DNA of 64,000 nucleotides, taken from NCBI RefSeq assembly GCF_947503045.1, contig NZ_CANNCF010000001.1:1488001-1552000 (forward strand). Reading direction: 5' to 3'. Origin of the DNA: an uncultured Tateyamaria sp. GTDB taxonomy: Bacteria > Pseudomonadota > Alphaproteobacteria > Rhodobacterales > Rhodobacteraceae. Position 1 is the stretch's first letter, and each line of letters starts with the position of its first letter. A model generated the notes under the pieces. The model searched no databases, had not been told where the DNA came from, and saw only the letters and a program-made list of their open reading frames with translations. Positions 17,984 through 27,257 of the stretch are shown in pieces. Both the position numbers and the translations under genes were made by a program.

Positions 17984-19132
17984 CTAGAATTTGAAGGCGA
18001 GCTTTACACCGACGGAAATGGCGTCATTGCTTTCAAAATCTGCAACCGGGCGGCCGCCGGGAGACGAAAACGCATCCCCCAGCATTGTGTATCGCACGCC
18101 GCCCGAGATCGCGAACTTCTCGTTCACATCATATTTTGCGCCGACTGCGATGTGGCGCGAGCCATTGGTCGGTGCCAGCGGAGAAACCAGACTGTCATCA
18201 CCGACGGTTGAGAAACCGACTGCGACCGACCCGGACCACTTTTCATTGAAACGACGACCAACGCCGATTTGAAAATCGTAACCGTCTTCGAGATCGGTCA
18301 AAGGGCTGCCGGTAATTCCGGTAAAGCCAGTCGGCGCAACGACCGTCTGGCTGTAACGGGCATAACGAATGTTGCCGAACAACAACGTGTTCGGTGCAAT
18401 GCCGGTCTGGAAGTCGAGGTTGATCGATTCCGGAGTTTCAACTTCTGTCGTCGCACCCGGTGCGGAAATCTGAGCCCCGCGAATGGTTTCAATCGTTGGA
18501 AGATCATGCGTTGTGCTCGAGTTGTAGGTCAGAGCAATGCGCAACGCGATTTCGGGAATTTCGTATGCGGCCCCGACGACAAACCCGACATCGCCCGATG
18601 AAGAAAATTGCCCGCTGTAGCCATTTACACCGCTCGGTGTGAAGGGGGAAGCCGGGCTGTTGAAGGCCAGTCCGCCCAGCGTGACGCCAGCCGAAACTTC
18701 CTGGTAGCGGATCCCACCATGGGCAGACCAGTTGTCGTTGAATTTGTACCGGGCCAGCGCCGTGATGGCAAAGCTGTCGGCAGTTGCGCCGGTTCCACCA
18801 AGAATGGTTGACGCGGTTGATCCGGGATAGATGACGTCAGATCCGAAAGGCTCGTCCCCGATCAACGCCACGGACAACTTATCGTTCACGTCATACTTCA
18901 GAGCGATGCTTGCAATGCTGAAGGATTCGGCCACATTCGCGATCGATGCCCCCCCAAACGCGGCAAAGGCGGTGCCTTCGATGGTCGGATCGACATAACC
19001 AAAGCTGAGTTCGACCCGGTTGCCTTCTTCAAACAAGATTCCGATGCGTTGCTCGGACCTGTCCAGGCCGACCGCATGTGCGGAGACGGCCGATGTCATC
19101 AGGGCCGCCACGGCGATAACGCCATATTTCAT
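17984..19132 (-). CDS. FadL/OmpP1-type outer membrane protein
   Basis: The 382-residue protein has a signal peptide (MKYGVIAVAALMTSAVSAHA) and ends in phenylalanine (KLAFKF), as outer-membrane barrels do. Alternating strands such as SVALIG, ARYKFNDNWSAHGGIRY and ISGGVRYTML, and repeated patterns of short loops, fit the FadL/OmpP1 long-chain fatty acid transporter group. GGGAGGAAG lies just before the ATG. The upstream region carries three palindromes with GTCA/TGAC halves (19214-19283), which suggests regulated expression. It has its own terminator and is probably monocistronic. Substrate unknown; FadL proteins take up hydrophobic compounds. Confidence 0.85.
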   Translation of the reverse strand: MKYGVIAVAALMTSAVSAHAVGLDRSEQRIGILFEEGNRVELSFGYVDPTIEGTAFAAFGGASIANVAESFSIASIALKYDVNDKLSVALIGDEPFGSDVIYPGSTASTILGGTGATADSFAITALARYKFNDNWSAHGGIRYQEVSAGVTLGGLAFNSPASPFTPSGVNGYSGQFSSSGDVGFVVGAAYEIPEIALRIALTYNSSTTHDLPTIETIRGAQISAPGATTEVETPESINLDFQTGIAPNTLLFGNIRYARYSQTVVAPTGFTGITGSPLTDLEDGYDFQIGVGRRFNEKWSGSVAVGFSTVGDDSLVSPLAPTNGSRHIAVGAKYDVNEKFAISGGVRYTMLGDAFSSPGGRPVADFESNDAISVGVKLAFKF

Positions 19133-19213
19133 ATTAACTTCCTCCCAAAGCGCGCGGATAACAGTTGAGTGGGTGCGCGTTGGGCTTAACTAGGCTATTT
19201 TCAAGGGGTCTGC

Positions 19214-19283
19214 GTCAATAATGACCCTAGGGCACAAATCCGCTTATGACGGAGCGTCATTAATTTGTGACATTGCAGTCACA
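19214..19283. promoter_or_regulatory. Cluster of GTCA/TGAC palindromes upstream of the porin
   Basis: Three inverted repeats lie in 70 bases: GTCA-ATAA-TGAC (19214-19225), ATGACG-GAG-CGTCAT (19246-19260) and TGTGAC-ATTGCA-GTCACA (19266-19283). All share a TGAC/GTCA core. The third resembles a CRP/FNR-family site but has two more bases between TGTGA and TCACA than the E. coli CRP consensus. They lie 80-150 bases before the porin start, in the right place for an activator or repressor. Confidence 0.45.
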
Positions 19284-19287
19284 GCCC

Positions 19288-20181
19288 CTAGCGCCGGCGG
19301 GTTTCGACCCAGAGGTTCAGGTAATTACCTGCAAAAATGATAGCTGCGCCGACAAAGACCCAGACATCAATGGCTTCGTTATAGACCAGCATCCCGATCA
19401 CCGCGATTGTGGGCAGACGGATAAAGTCGATGGGCACCACCACGGTGGCCGGTGCGATGGACAGCGCATTGGTCAGGCAGTAATGCGCCAGCAACCCCGC
19501 ACAGCCGATCAGCAACACCCAGGGGCCGGTCCGCGAATCGGGCAGGGCGATGTCGCCGTCCCACCCGGCCATGATGACCCCCATCACCAATTGCATCACC
19601 GTCAGCCAGAACAGGATCGAAGTGATGCCCTCGGCCCGGGTCAGCCGCTTGGTCAGCATGATGGTCAGCGCAAAGAAGATCGCCGAGGAGGCAGCGGTGA
19701 TCACGCCCGCATTCAGCCCCGCCATGTCCGGGCGCGCCACGATCAGGATGCCGATAAAGCCCATGATGGCGGCAAAGGCCCGCACCAGCGTCAGCCGCTC
19801 GCCCAGCACCAGCGGGCTGAGGACAATCACCCAGATGGGCGAGGTGAACTCAAGCGCAAAGACCTGCGCCAACGGGATGATGGTCACCGCGTAAAACCAC
19901 AGGTTCTGCCCGGTGAAATGCGCCAGATTTCGCCCCAGATGGGTGCCAAGCCGTGCTGTCTGGATGCTGCGCCAGGCGCCTGTCGCATAGGCAAGCGCAC
20001 AAACGATGATCACGCCGACAAGACTGCGATACATCATGATTTCGAACGTATCGAGGCTGTCTGAGACTTCGCGCCCTGCCACGGCCATGGCCGAAAAGGA
20101 CGCAATAGACCCCGTCATCCACAAGGCCGCCCTGAGGACATTGCCGCTATGCTCGGCCGGGGTGCTGGACGGGTGTGTCAT
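19288..20181 (-). CDS. EamA/DMT family transporter
   Basis: The 297-residue protein has about ten membrane helices in two EamA repeats; the LAHFTGQNLWFYAVTIIPLA and EFTSPIWVIVLSPLVLGERL blocks are typical. It is a likely exporter of small metabolites, substrate unknown. AGGATCGAGC before the ATG supports the start. It ends just before the palindrome cluster of the porin, and no clear terminator separates them, so read-through into the porin gene is possible. Confidence 0.88.
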   Translation of the reverse strand: MTHPSSTPAEHSGNVLRAALWMTGSIASFSAMAVAGREVSDSLDTFEIMMYRSLVGVIIVCALAYATGAWRSIQTARLGTHLGRNLAHFTGQNLWFYAVTIIPLAQVFALEFTSPIWVIVLSPLVLGERLTLVRAFAAIMGFIGILIVARPDMAGLNAGVITAASSAIFFALTIMLTKRLTRAEGITSILFWLTVMQLVMGVIMAGWDGDIALPDSRTGPWVLLIGCAGLLAHYCLTNALSIAPATVVVPIDFIRLPTIAVIGMLVYNEAIDVWVFVGAAIIFAGNYLNLWVETRRR

Positions 20182-20247
20182 CTGCTCGATCCTGTTCGCG
20201 GAGGTGCGAACCGGTCGATCCGTCGCGTGCGGACTGTGCGGCGGTGA

Positions 20248-20421
20248 TCAGAAAACTGCAACCATGAGGCCGGACAAAAACAGCAAAGCTGTGAGGGTCG
20301 TGGCCCAAAACGTCTGCGGCAATTGGTATGTGCGCTTGTGACTGAAACAGGCGTGGCACACATCATCCGACATGCGCATCCGGTGTCCACAAGAACTGCA
20401 GGTGAAAACTCTGATCGCCAT
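20248..20421 (-). CDS. Small zinc-ribbon membrane protein (57 residues)
   Basis: A short gene encodes MAIRVFTCSSCGHRMRMS, then a CHAC pair and a hydrophobic helix (TTLTALLFLSGLMVAVF) that ends the protein. The two CxxC pairs form a likely zinc ribbon facing the cytoplasm, anchored by one C-terminal helix. AGGGG lies about nine bases before the ATG. It sits 66 bases before the EamA transporter start on the same strand. The function is unknown. Four well-spaced cysteines plus a clean helix argue against a chance frame. Confidence 0.7.
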   Translation of the reverse strand: MAIRVFTCSSCGHRMRMSDDVCHACFSHKRTYQLPQTFWATTLTALLFLSGLMVAVF

Positions 20422-20594
20422 ATGTGACGGCCCCTGAAAATTGACGTCTCACCCACCGAGATACAGCGGGCACGGCGATGAAACGCAATTCAGGAATTGG
20501 CGCAATGGCGCCCTCTACCGGTGCGAGAACAATCCGGCATTTTTTCACAATTTTAGTTAATTCGACTTTGAAATGAGCAGTTTAAGGCCCGAAT

Positions 20595-22169
20595 TCATTC
20601 CCACTCAATCGTACCGGGAGGTTTTGAGGTGATGTCATAGGTCACCCGGTTGATGCCGGGCACCTCGTTGATGATCCGCGTGGCGGTCTCGCCCAGAAAT
20701 TCGTGGGTGAACGGGTAGTAGTCGGCGGTCATCCCGTCGACCGAGGTCACGGCCCTGAGCGCGCAGGCATAATCATAGGTCCGCCCGTCACCCATGACGC
20801 CAACCGTGCGCACCGGCAGGATCGCGACAAAGGCCTGCCAGATCTCGTCATAAAGGCCATGCTTGCGGATCTGGTCGATATAGATGGCATCCGCCTCACG
20901 CAGGATATCCAGTTTTGGTCGCGTGATCTCGCCCGGGCAGCGGATGGCAAGGCCGGGGCCAGGGAAGGGGTGGCGCCCGATAAAACTGGCAGGCAGACCC
21001 AACTCACGCCCGAGCGCGCGGACCTCGTCCTTGAACAGCTCGCGCAGGGGCTCGACCAGTTTCAGCCCCATCTTTTCCGGCAGCCCGCCGACATTGTGGT
21101 GCGATTTGATGGTGACCGACGGCCCACCCGAGAAGGACACCGATTCGATAACATCCGGGTAGAGCGTGCCTTGCGCCAGAAACTCGGCCCCCTCGATCTG
21201 GTCGGCATATTTCTGGAACACGTCGATGAACAGACGACCGATGATCTTGCGCTTGGTTTCGGGGTCAGAGACTCCGTCAAGTTCGCCGAGAAACAACTCG
21301 GTCTCGTCTGCGTGGATCACCGACAGATTCATGTTGTCACGGAACATGCCAACCACTTCGGCGGCCTCGTCCTTGCGCAACAACCCGTGATCGACAAAGA
21401 CGCAGGTGAGCTGATCACCCACCGCCTCGTGGATGAGCGCAGCAGCGACCGAACTGTCCACACCGCCCGACAGCGCGCAGATCACGTTCTTGTCGCCGAT
21501 CTGGTCACGGATTTTCTGGATCGCTTCTTCGCGATAGGCGCCCATGGTCCAGTCGCCTTTGAACCCGGCGAGGCGTACGAAGTTTTCATAGAGCTTTGCG
21601 CCGCGCGGGGTGTGGTGCACTTCGGGGTGGAATTGCACGGCGTAGAAATGGCGCGATGTATCGGCGGCGACCGCGTAAGGCGCGTTGGGGGAGGTGCCAT
21701 AGACGGCGAACCCGTCGGCGAGTTTGGAGACATGATCGCCATGGCTCATCCAGACCTGCTCGCGCCCGTCCTCGAACCAGCCCGCAAGCAGATCAAGATC
21801 GCCCGCGGGCGTGACAAAGGCGCGTCCGAACTCCGCTGTGCCGCCGCCGCCCGAGATCTTGCCGCCCAAGACCTCGCCGCCCAATTGCTGCATCATGACC
21901 TGCTGGCCATAGCAGATGCCAAGGATCGGCAGACCCAGGTCAAAGATGCCGTCAGGGGCGCGCGGTGACCCCGGGCGGGTGACACTGTCCGGTCCGCCCG
22001 ACAGGATGATGGCGCGCGGGGCCATCCGGGTCACGAAATCCATCGTCACGTTCTGATAGGGGTGGATTTCGCAATAGACGTTCAACTCGCGCAGACGCCG
22101 CGCGATAAGCTGCGTCACCTGGCTGCCGAAGTCGATGATGAGAAGGCGGTCATGGGTCTGGTCTGTCAT
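20595..22169 (-). CDS. guaA: GMP synthase (glutamine-hydrolysing)
   Basis: GuaA converts XMP to GMP using glutamine and ATP. The 524-residue protein joins an N-terminal class I glutaminase domain (catalytic Cys in ILGICYGQQ, with a His-Glu pair in QFHPEVHHT) to an ATP-pyrophosphatase domain ([10 protein letters not shown]) and a C-terminal dimerisation domain ending KPPGTIEWE. The start at 22169 ([17 protein letters not shown]) is the family N terminus; the frame runs 27 codons further but without support. Confidence 0.97.
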   Translation of the reverse strand: MTDQTHDRLLIIDFGSQVTQLIARRLRELNVYCEIHPYQNVTMDFVTRMAPRAIILSGGPDSVTRPGSPRAPDGIFDLGLPILGICYGQQVMMQQLGGEVLGGKISGGGGTAEFGRAFVTPAGDLDLLAGWFEDGREQVWMSHGDHVSKLADGFAVYGTSPNAPYAVAADTSRHFYAVQFHPEVHHTPRGAKLYENFVRLAGFKGDWTMGAYREEAIQKIRDQIGDKNVICALSGGVDSSVAAALIHEAVGDQLTCVFVDHGLLRKDEAAEVVGMFRDNMNLSVIHADETELFLGELDGVSDPETKRKIIGRLFIDVFQKYADQIEGAEFLAQGTLYPDVIESVSFSGGPSVTIKSHHNVGGLPEKMGLKLVEPLRELFKDEVRALGRELGLPASFIGRHPFPGPGLAIRCPGEITRPKLDILREADAIYIDQIRKHGLYDEIWQAFVAILPVRTVGVMGDGRTYDYACALRAVTSVDGMTADYYPFTHEFLGETATRIINEVPGINRVTYDITSKPPGTIEWE

Positions 22170-22212
22170 GCAGGTGCAATAGGCGTGCGGTTCGCGGGTG
22201 GCAAGCGCCGGA

Positions 22213-22260
22213 CGGGGGCCAGCCCCCGAACCCCCGGGATTTTTTTTCAATCAGAGAAGA
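22213..22260 (+). repeat. Composite hairpin/T-rich dispersed element, copy B
   Basis: GGGGGC-CA-GCCCCC (22214-22227) forms a tight hairpin, followed by CCCCCGGGA, eight T, and CAATCAGAGAAG. It matches copy A at 456-517 in order and orientation. It lies between the divergent guaA and MttB-like genes. Confidence 0.65.
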
Positions 22261-22362
22261 TCGATGTCGCTTTTTTCCCTCTTGCGGCGCTTATTGCGCG
22301 TCTCAGGGGGCCGGATCGGGTAAGCCCGTCTGCACCGGATGGGAATGAATGGGGGATCAGCC

Positions 22363-23910
22363 ATGGCAGACGCAAGCGCACCAACCAGACGCGCCCGTGG
22401 TGGCGGAGGGGCCGCACGCCGCGCCGCGCGCAGTGCCGTGTCCTTCGAGACCGCCCGCTTTATCGAGCGTAATATCCCAAATTACGAAGTGCTGACCGAA
22501 GAGGCGCTCGAGCTGATCGATCACAATGCCGAGACGATTCTGGAAGAGATCGGCGTGAACTTTCCCGACAATCCGGCTGCTCTCAAGCGCTGGGCGGATG
22601 CCGGCGCGGATATTGACGGTGACCGGGTGCGGATTCCGCGCGGGCTGGCGCGTCAGCTTTGTGCGACGGCCCCCTCCAGCTATACCCAGCATGCCCGCAA
22701 TCCTGAGCGCAATGTCGTGGTGGGCGGCAAGAACCTTGTGCTGGCCCCGGTCTATGGTCCGCCCTTTGTGCGCGATGCCGCGGGCGGGCGCCGCTATGCC
22801 ACGATGGAGGATTTCCAGAATTTCGTGAAGCTGGGGTACATGTCCAAATGGCTGCACCATTCCGGTGGCACGGTCTGCGAGCCCACGGACGTGGCCGTGA
22901 ACAAGCGCCATCTCGATATGCTGCATGCCCATATGACGCTGAGCGACAAGCCCTATATGGGCTCGGTCACCGAACCCAGCCGGGCGCGCGATTCCGTCGA
23001 GATGTCCGAGATTCTGTTCGGCAAGGAATTTGTTGCCGAGAACACGGTGATGACCTCGCTGATCAACATCAACTCGCCCATGACATTCGACGATGTGATG
23101 ATGGGCGCGCTCGAGGTCTATGCGCAGGCAAATCAGGCCTGCATCATTTCGCCTTTCATCGTCGGTGGGGCCATGGCGCCGGTGTCGGTCGCCGGAACAC
23201 TCACGCAGGTTCTGGCCGAAGTGCTGGCGGGCATTGCCTACTCGCAGCTGTGCCGGGCAGGTGCGCCGGTGATCATGGGGGCCTTTGTGACCTCGATCGA
23301 CATGAATTCAGGCGCACCGACCTTTGGCACACCCGAGGCGGCACATATCACCTATGGCGCTGGGCAACTGGCGCGTCGGCTTGGGCTGCCCTATCGCTCG
23401 GCCGGGTCGTTCTGCGGATCGAAACTGCCGGATGCACAGGCGGCCTACGAGACGTCGAATTCGCTCAATATGGGGCTGCTGTCGGGTGTGAACTTTATGC
23501 TGCACGCCTGTGGCTGGCTCGAAGGCGGGCTGGTCAGTTCTTACGAGAAATTCGTGATGGACGCGGACCAGTTGGGCACGCTGCACCATCTCGCCGCCGG
23601 TGTGCAGATCGATGAAAACGCGCAGGCCATGGACGCCATCCGCGAGGTTGGCCCCGGCGGCCACTACCTGGGCTGCGACCACACGCAGGCGAATTTCAAG
23701 GATGCGTTCTGGAAATCGGACGTGCTGGATTACAAGCCATTCGAGACCTGGGCAGATGAGGGATCGCGCGACACGCAAACGCTGGCCACGGCGCGGGTTG
23801 CCAAGTTGCTGAGTGACTATCAACAGCCCGCGATGGACCCGGCCACGCGCGAGGCGCTGGACGCCTATGTCGCGCAGAAAAAAGAGGCGGAGCCTGACAG
23901 CTTTATGTAA
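22363..23910 (+). CDS. MttB-family (trimethylamine) methyltransferase homologue
   Basis: The 515-residue protein belongs to the MttB superfamily, which moves methyl groups from quaternary or tertiary amines to a corrinoid protein. An arginine- and glycine-rich N-terminal tail (RRARGGGGAARRAARS) precedes the barrel. True trimethylamine enzymes read an internal amber codon as pyrrolysine; this frame has no internal stop, so it is a non-pyrrolysine member, of which the known examples act on glycine betaine or related compounds. The start at 22363 follows GGGGGATC; an ATG at 22339 is weaker. No corrinoid partner is adjacent. Confidence 0.88.
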   Translation: MADASAPTRRARGGGGAARRAARSAVSFETARFIERNIPNYEVLTEEALELIDHNAETILEEIGVNFPDNPAALKRWADAGADIDGDRVRIPRGLARQLCATAPSSYTQHARNPERNVVVGGKNLVLAPVYGPPFVRDAAGGRRYATMEDFQNFVKLGYMSKWLHHSGGTVCEPTDVAVNKRHLDMLHAHMTLSDKPYMGSVTEPSRARDSVEMSEILFGKEFVAENTVMTSLININSPMTFDDVMMGALEVYAQANQACIISPFIVGGAMAPVSVAGTLTQVLAEVLAGIAYSQLCRAGAPVIMGAFVTSIDMNSGAPTFGTPEAAHITYGAGQLARRLGLPYRSAGSFCGSKLPDAQAAYETSNSLNMGLLSGVNFMLHACGWLEGGLVSSYEKFVMDADQLGTLHHLAAGVQIDENAQAMDAIREVGPGGHYLGCDHTQANFKDAFWKSDVLDYKPFETWADEGSRDTQTLATARVAKLLSDYQQPAMDPATREALDAYVAQKKEAEPDSFM

Positions 23911-23927
23911 GGGCCCCGCTGGCCCTT

Positions 23928-24230
23928 TCAGGCTGCGGGGGCGTCGACTTGTGCGGCGCGCAGAATGCGGCTTTCGCCGACAATCGCGATGAGCACGTCA
24001 ATATGGCGCAACAGGCTGTAAGACGAATCCTCACCCAGGCGCAGCGCGTTCAATTCGCCCTCAACCTCCATCAGGCGCATCAGCGCGTTGCCATGGCGTG
24101 GCAACTGACCATAGCCCAGAATCCGCGGCAGATGCGCGGCGCGGCGATAGTCTTCGGCACCGATTCGGGCGGCGCGGATCAACAACCGTGGGCGGTGCAG
24201 TGCGTTCAACATTGACAGAATATCTTGCAT
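23928..24230 (-). CDS. DUF6477 family protein
   Basis: This 100-residue protein (RPRLLIRAARIGAEDYRR and LMEVEGELNALRL) looks like the DUF6477 family of Rhodobacteraceae. It is soluble, leucine- and arginine-rich and probably helical. AAAGGAG precedes the ATG. It is divergent from the DUF6456 gene, and the 264 bases between them hold DnaA-box-like and CtrA-like sites. Function unknown. Confidence 0.7.
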   Translation of the reverse strand: MQDILSMLNALHRPRLLIRAARIGAEDYRRAAHLPRILGYGQLPRHGNALMRLMEVEGELNALRLGEDSSYSLLRHIDVLIAIVGESRILRAAQVDAPAA

Positions 24231-24390
24231 TTTCCGGTACTCCTTTGGTCCGTGCCGGCGGGATCCCCATCACGCTGGCCTTTGCACCATGACACAACCT
24301 AAACGGGTGTTGCGCGGAGCCGATGCCGTCCGTTCGTTCGTTTAGCAACTGTTTATCTTTTAGAAACAATGCTGCGTATACCGACGAATA

Positions 24391-24445
24391 TTAACGAACG
24401 GGTAACCAATGCACCTCTAGGTTGTGTGGATAAACGTGTGGAAAA
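24391..24445. promoter_or_regulatory. CtrA-like site and two DnaA-box-like sites
   Basis: TTAA-N7-GTAA at 24391-24405 is one base from the CtrA consensus TTAA-N7-TTAA. TGTGGATAA at 24425-24433 is a perfect DnaA box on the minus strand (TTATCCACA), and TGTGGAAAA at 24437-24445 is one base different; the two are 12 bases apart. They sit 50-105 bases before the DUF6456 start, where they could control it or the divergent DUF6477 gene. This is too small for a replication origin. Confidence 0.5.
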
Positions 24446-24494
24446 GTGGGCAGCAAGACCCCACCGCACCGACAAAGAGGACGGACACTGCAAG

Positions 24495-25631
24495 ATGCGC
24501 CTTAATGATGGATCACCTCCCGTGCTGACGGGATTGCCGGCCTGGGTGCCGGATGCCGCGATGCACTATCTGGCCCATACAGAAGCCGGGCTGCCGATCC
24601 GCGAACTGGCCCGAAAATCGGGCTGCCACGCATCGACCGTCCTGCGTCAGATCCGCAGATATGAAACACGCCGCGACGATCCGCTGATCGATGCGGTGTT
24701 GCGCAAACTGGGTGCACGGGTTGTTCACAAGGCTTCGTCGGCTGCAACTGAGCAACAAAAGGAATGCGATCCGATGCAATACGCTATCAAGGATCAAGGC
24801 CCCGATACATCGACCCTGACACGGGATGCACGCCGCATCCTGCGCCGCCTGTGCGAGACGGGTGCGGTTCTGGCCGTTGCGGTGGACATGGAAAAGGCGG
24901 TTGTCGTGCGCGATGGCGCCAGCGGCACCAGCACCAGAACGGCAGTGGTGGACCGCAAGGTCGCCGAAGCAATGGCGCTGCAGGACTGGATCAGCGCCGA
25001 CGTGGCCGGGCGCATCACGCGCTACAAGATCACGCCCGCCGGGCGCACGGCCCTCGCCGACATGCTGGAGGGCGAAGAGGACCGCACCCCGGGTCTGGCC
25101 GAAGCGCCCGCGGAATTTGCCGACCAGCACCGCGTCTGGGGCGAGCGCACGGTGCGCGACAACGAGACCGGCCAGCCGCGCAAAGTGCGCTACAATCTCG
25201 CCGAATCGCCACTGACCGCCCTTGCGCGGCGCCGCGACAAGGACGGGGCCGTCTTCCTGACCGATGACCTGGTCAGTGCGGGCGAGCGTTTGCGCGAGGA
25301 TTTCGAACTGGCCCAGATGGGCCCGCGCGTCGCCCAGAACTGGGACCGCTTCCTGACCGCAGGCGGGCGCGGCAGCTTCAACATGGACAGTGGTGTCGGC
25401 AACGGCCCCGAGGGCGCGCGTTCGCGCGTGGCCCATGCACTCAAGGATCTGGGTCCAGGCCTGTCGGATGTGGTGCTGCGCTGCTGCTGCTACCTTGAGG
25501 GACTGGAATCGGCTGAGAAAAAGCTCGGCTGGTCCGCGCGTTCGGGCAAGATCGTGCTGCGCATCGCGTTGATGCGGCTGAAGCAACACTATGACGAAAC
25601 GACGGGACCGGGGGGCGGTCTGATCGGCTGA
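24495..25631 (+). CDS. HTH protein with DUF6456 domain
   Basis: The 378-residue protein has an N-terminal helix-turn-helix (LPIRELARKSGCHASTVLRQIRRYE split as ELARKSGCHASTVLRQIRR) and a C-terminal DUF6456 domain ending in LRIALMRLKQHYDE. A second winged-helix-like stretch (WISADVAGRITRYKITPAGR) lies in the middle. DUF6456 proteins are found in Rhodobacterales and are suspected DNA-binding regulators. The start at 24495 (MRLNDGSPPV) was chosen over 24369 because the earlier frame runs through the control region with DnaA-box and CtrA-like sites. A strong terminator follows. Confidence 0.75.
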   Translation: MRLNDGSPPVLTGLPAWVPDAAMHYLAHTEAGLPIRELARKSGCHASTVLRQIRRYETRRDDPLIDAVLRKLGARVVHKASSAATEQQKECDPMQYAIKDQGPDTSTLTRDARRILRRLCETGAVLAVAVDMEKAVVVRDGASGTSTRTAVVDRKVAEAMALQDWISADVAGRITRYKITPAGRTALADMLEGEEDRTPGLAEAPAEFADQHRVWGERTVRDNETGQPRKVRYNLAESPLTALARRRDKDGAVFLTDDLVSAGERLREDFELAQMGPRVAQNWDRFLTAGGRGSFNMDSGVGNGPEGARSRVAHALKDLGPGLSDVVLRCCCYLEGLESAEKKLGWSARSGKIVLRIALMRLKQHYDETTGPGGGLIG

Positions 25632-25652
25632 CTTCCCCCAAAGTCCACATGG

Positions 25653-25690
25653 AATGGCGCTGCGATCCCTCCCTCGCAGCGCCATTTTTT
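25653..25690 (+). terminator. Rho-independent terminator of the DUF6456 gene
   Basis: A perfect 13-pair stem, AATGGCGCTGCGA with TCGCAGCGCCATT around an 8-base loop, is followed by a run of six T that overlaps the end of the stem. Confidence 0.95.
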
Positions 25691-25788
25691 GTGTCTGATG
25701 CACTGCGGCGTGAGCCTCTTGCGGAGTTTACTTGGCAAATCAAACGCGCCACGCCATCAATGCGGCAAAGCATTGGCGAAAGGTGAGC

Positions 25789-26226
25789 ATGTCGCATTCA
25801 ACAAGAGACGGTGTGGCCCTGCTGATTCTGCGGCTTGGGTTGGCGTGGTTCATCTTTCTCTGGGCCATCCACAAAGTCATCACACCCAAGCAATATCAGG
25901 GGCTTGCGCGTCACTTTGACGGGGTCGAACTTGATTTCACCACCATCTACGCTGTGGCGGCTGTGCAGATACTGATCTGCGCTCTGGTCGCGCTCGGTGC
26001 GTTGCGCTGGATCAGTTATCCGGCATTGGCCGCGATGCATCTGTTTACCGTCCTGCGTCGATGGGAGGGGTTTTTTGACCCCTTCGCCCTGAATGAGCGC
26101 GGTTTTCCCATCCATCGCAATCAGGTGATCGATCTGGCGGTACTCGGGGCCATGATCGCGCTGATACTGCTCATTCATCGTGATCGGTTGAGTGTGGATG
26201 CGTGGTGGAAGGCGCGGCGCGCATAG
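25789..26226 (+). CDS. DoxX-like membrane protein
   Basis: The 145-residue protein has four hydrophobic helices (around ALLILRLGLAWFIFLW, FTTIYAVAAVQILICALVALGAL, YPALAAMHLFTVL and VIDLAVLGAMIALILLI) with a DoxX-like layout. DoxX-type proteins have been tied to redox and thiosulphate processes, but assignments are weak. The ATG at 25789 with AGGTGAG upstream gives MSHSTRDGV; the upstream ATG at 25732 adds unrelated residues. It stands alone between a terminator and lipA. Confidence 0.6.
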   Translation: MSHSTRDGVALLILRLGLAWFIFLWAIHKVITPKQYQGLARHFDGVELDFTTIYAVAAVQILICALVALGALRWISYPALAAMHLFTVLRRWEGFFDPFALNERGFPIHRNQVIDLAVLGAMIALILLIHRDRLSVDAWWKARRA

Positions 26227-26306
26227 CGGCTTTGCGTCGCTTGGTGTTCATCTCTGCCCGACCTATGTTAGAAACAGTTTAACGCTAAACCAAATGGCAG
26301 ACCCTC

Positions 26307-27254
26307 ATGCGCGATCTGAAAATTCCCGAACAGCGCCACCCTGAAAAGGCGCGCCGCCCGGACAACCCGCAACCCAAGAAGCCCAACTGGATTCGCGTCA
26401 AGGCGCCCGGGGGTGAGGGCTATGCCGAAACCGCGCGCATCATGCGCGAGAACAAGCTGGTTACGGTCTGCGAAGAGGCGGGATGCCCCAATGTCGGTGA
26501 ATGCTGGTCACAGGGCCACGCCACCATGATGATCATGGGCGAGGTCTGCACCCGCGCCTGCACCTTCTGCAACATTGCCACCGGCAAACCGCCCGAGGAT
26601 CTCGATGCGTTTGAACCCGGCCGCGTGGCCCATGCGGTGGAAAAGCTGGGGCTGAACCATGTCGTGATCACCTCCGTCGACCGCGACGATATTGAAGATG
26701 GCGGGGCCGACCACTTTGCCCAGACCATCCGCGCGATCCGTCACCGCAGCCCGGACACCACGATCGAAATTTTGACACCCGACTTTATTCGCTGTGATCC
26801 CAAAGTGTTGGAAGTCGTTGTTGAGGCGCGTCCCGATGTCTTCAACCACAATCTGGAAACCGTACCCGGCCTGTACCCAGAGGTCCGTCCGGGTGCTCGC
26901 TATTTCCATTCCTTGCGCCTTTTGCAGCGCGTCAAGGAACTCGATCCGTCCATGTTCACCAAGTCCGGCATCATGGTCGGCCTCGGCGAAGATCGCCAAT
27001 CCGTCATTCAGGTGATGGAGGACATGCGCGCCGCTGACATCGATTTCCTGACCATCGGCCAGTACCTGCAACCCACACCCAAACACCACCGCGTGGACCG
27101 GTTCGTCACACCCGAGGAATTCGCCTCTTATGAAAAGGCGGCCTACGGCAAAGGGTTCCTGATGGTGTCGGCCACGCCGCTGACACGCTCGTCCTATCAT
27201 GCAGGTGATGACTTTGCCCGGCTGCACGCCGCGCGTCAGGCCAAACTGGCCTGA
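26307..27254 (+). CDS. lipA: Lipoyl synthase
   Basis: LipA is a radical-SAM enzyme that inserts two sulphurs into octanoyl groups on lipoyl domains. The 315-residue protein has both clusters: C55/C60/C66 ([12 protein letters not shown]), the auxiliary cluster, and C81/C85/C88 (CTRACTFC), the SAM cluster. The C-terminal RSSYHAGDD supplies the serine that binds the auxiliary cluster. It ends 3 bases before the end of the convergent cytochrome gene. lipB is not in the window. Confidence 0.96.
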   Translation: MRDLKIPEQRHPEKARRPDNPQPKKPNWIRVKAPGGEGYAETARIMRENKLVTVCEEAGCPNVGECWSQGHATMMIMGEVCTRACTFCNIATGKPPEDLDAFEPGRVAHAVEKLGLNHVVITSVDRDDIEDGGADHFAQTIRAIRHRSPDTTIEILTPDFIRCDPKVLEVVVEARPDVFNHNLETVPGLYPEVRPGARYFHSLRLLQRVKELDPSMFTKSGIMVGLGEDRQSVIQVMEDMRAADIDFLTIGQYLQPTPKHHRVDRFVTPEEFASYEKAAYGKGFLMVSATPLTRSSYHAGDDFARLHAARQAKLA

Positions 27255-27257
27255 GCC

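Noticed and set aside
19266-19283. Classical CRP site
   Set aside because: TGTGA and TCACA are 8 bases apart rather than the 6 of the E. coli consensus, so only a CRP/FNR-like palindrome is claimed.
20703-21968. 421-residue open frame opposite guaA
   Set aside because: Antisense shadow; guaA has complete catalytic motifs on the other strand.
22363-23910. Pyrrolysine-type trimethylamine methyltransferase
   Set aside because: There is no in-frame amber codon in the coding region.
24391-24445. Replication origin
   Set aside because: Only two DnaA-box-like sites and one CtrA-like site, with no AT-rich unwinding region or nearby origin genes.
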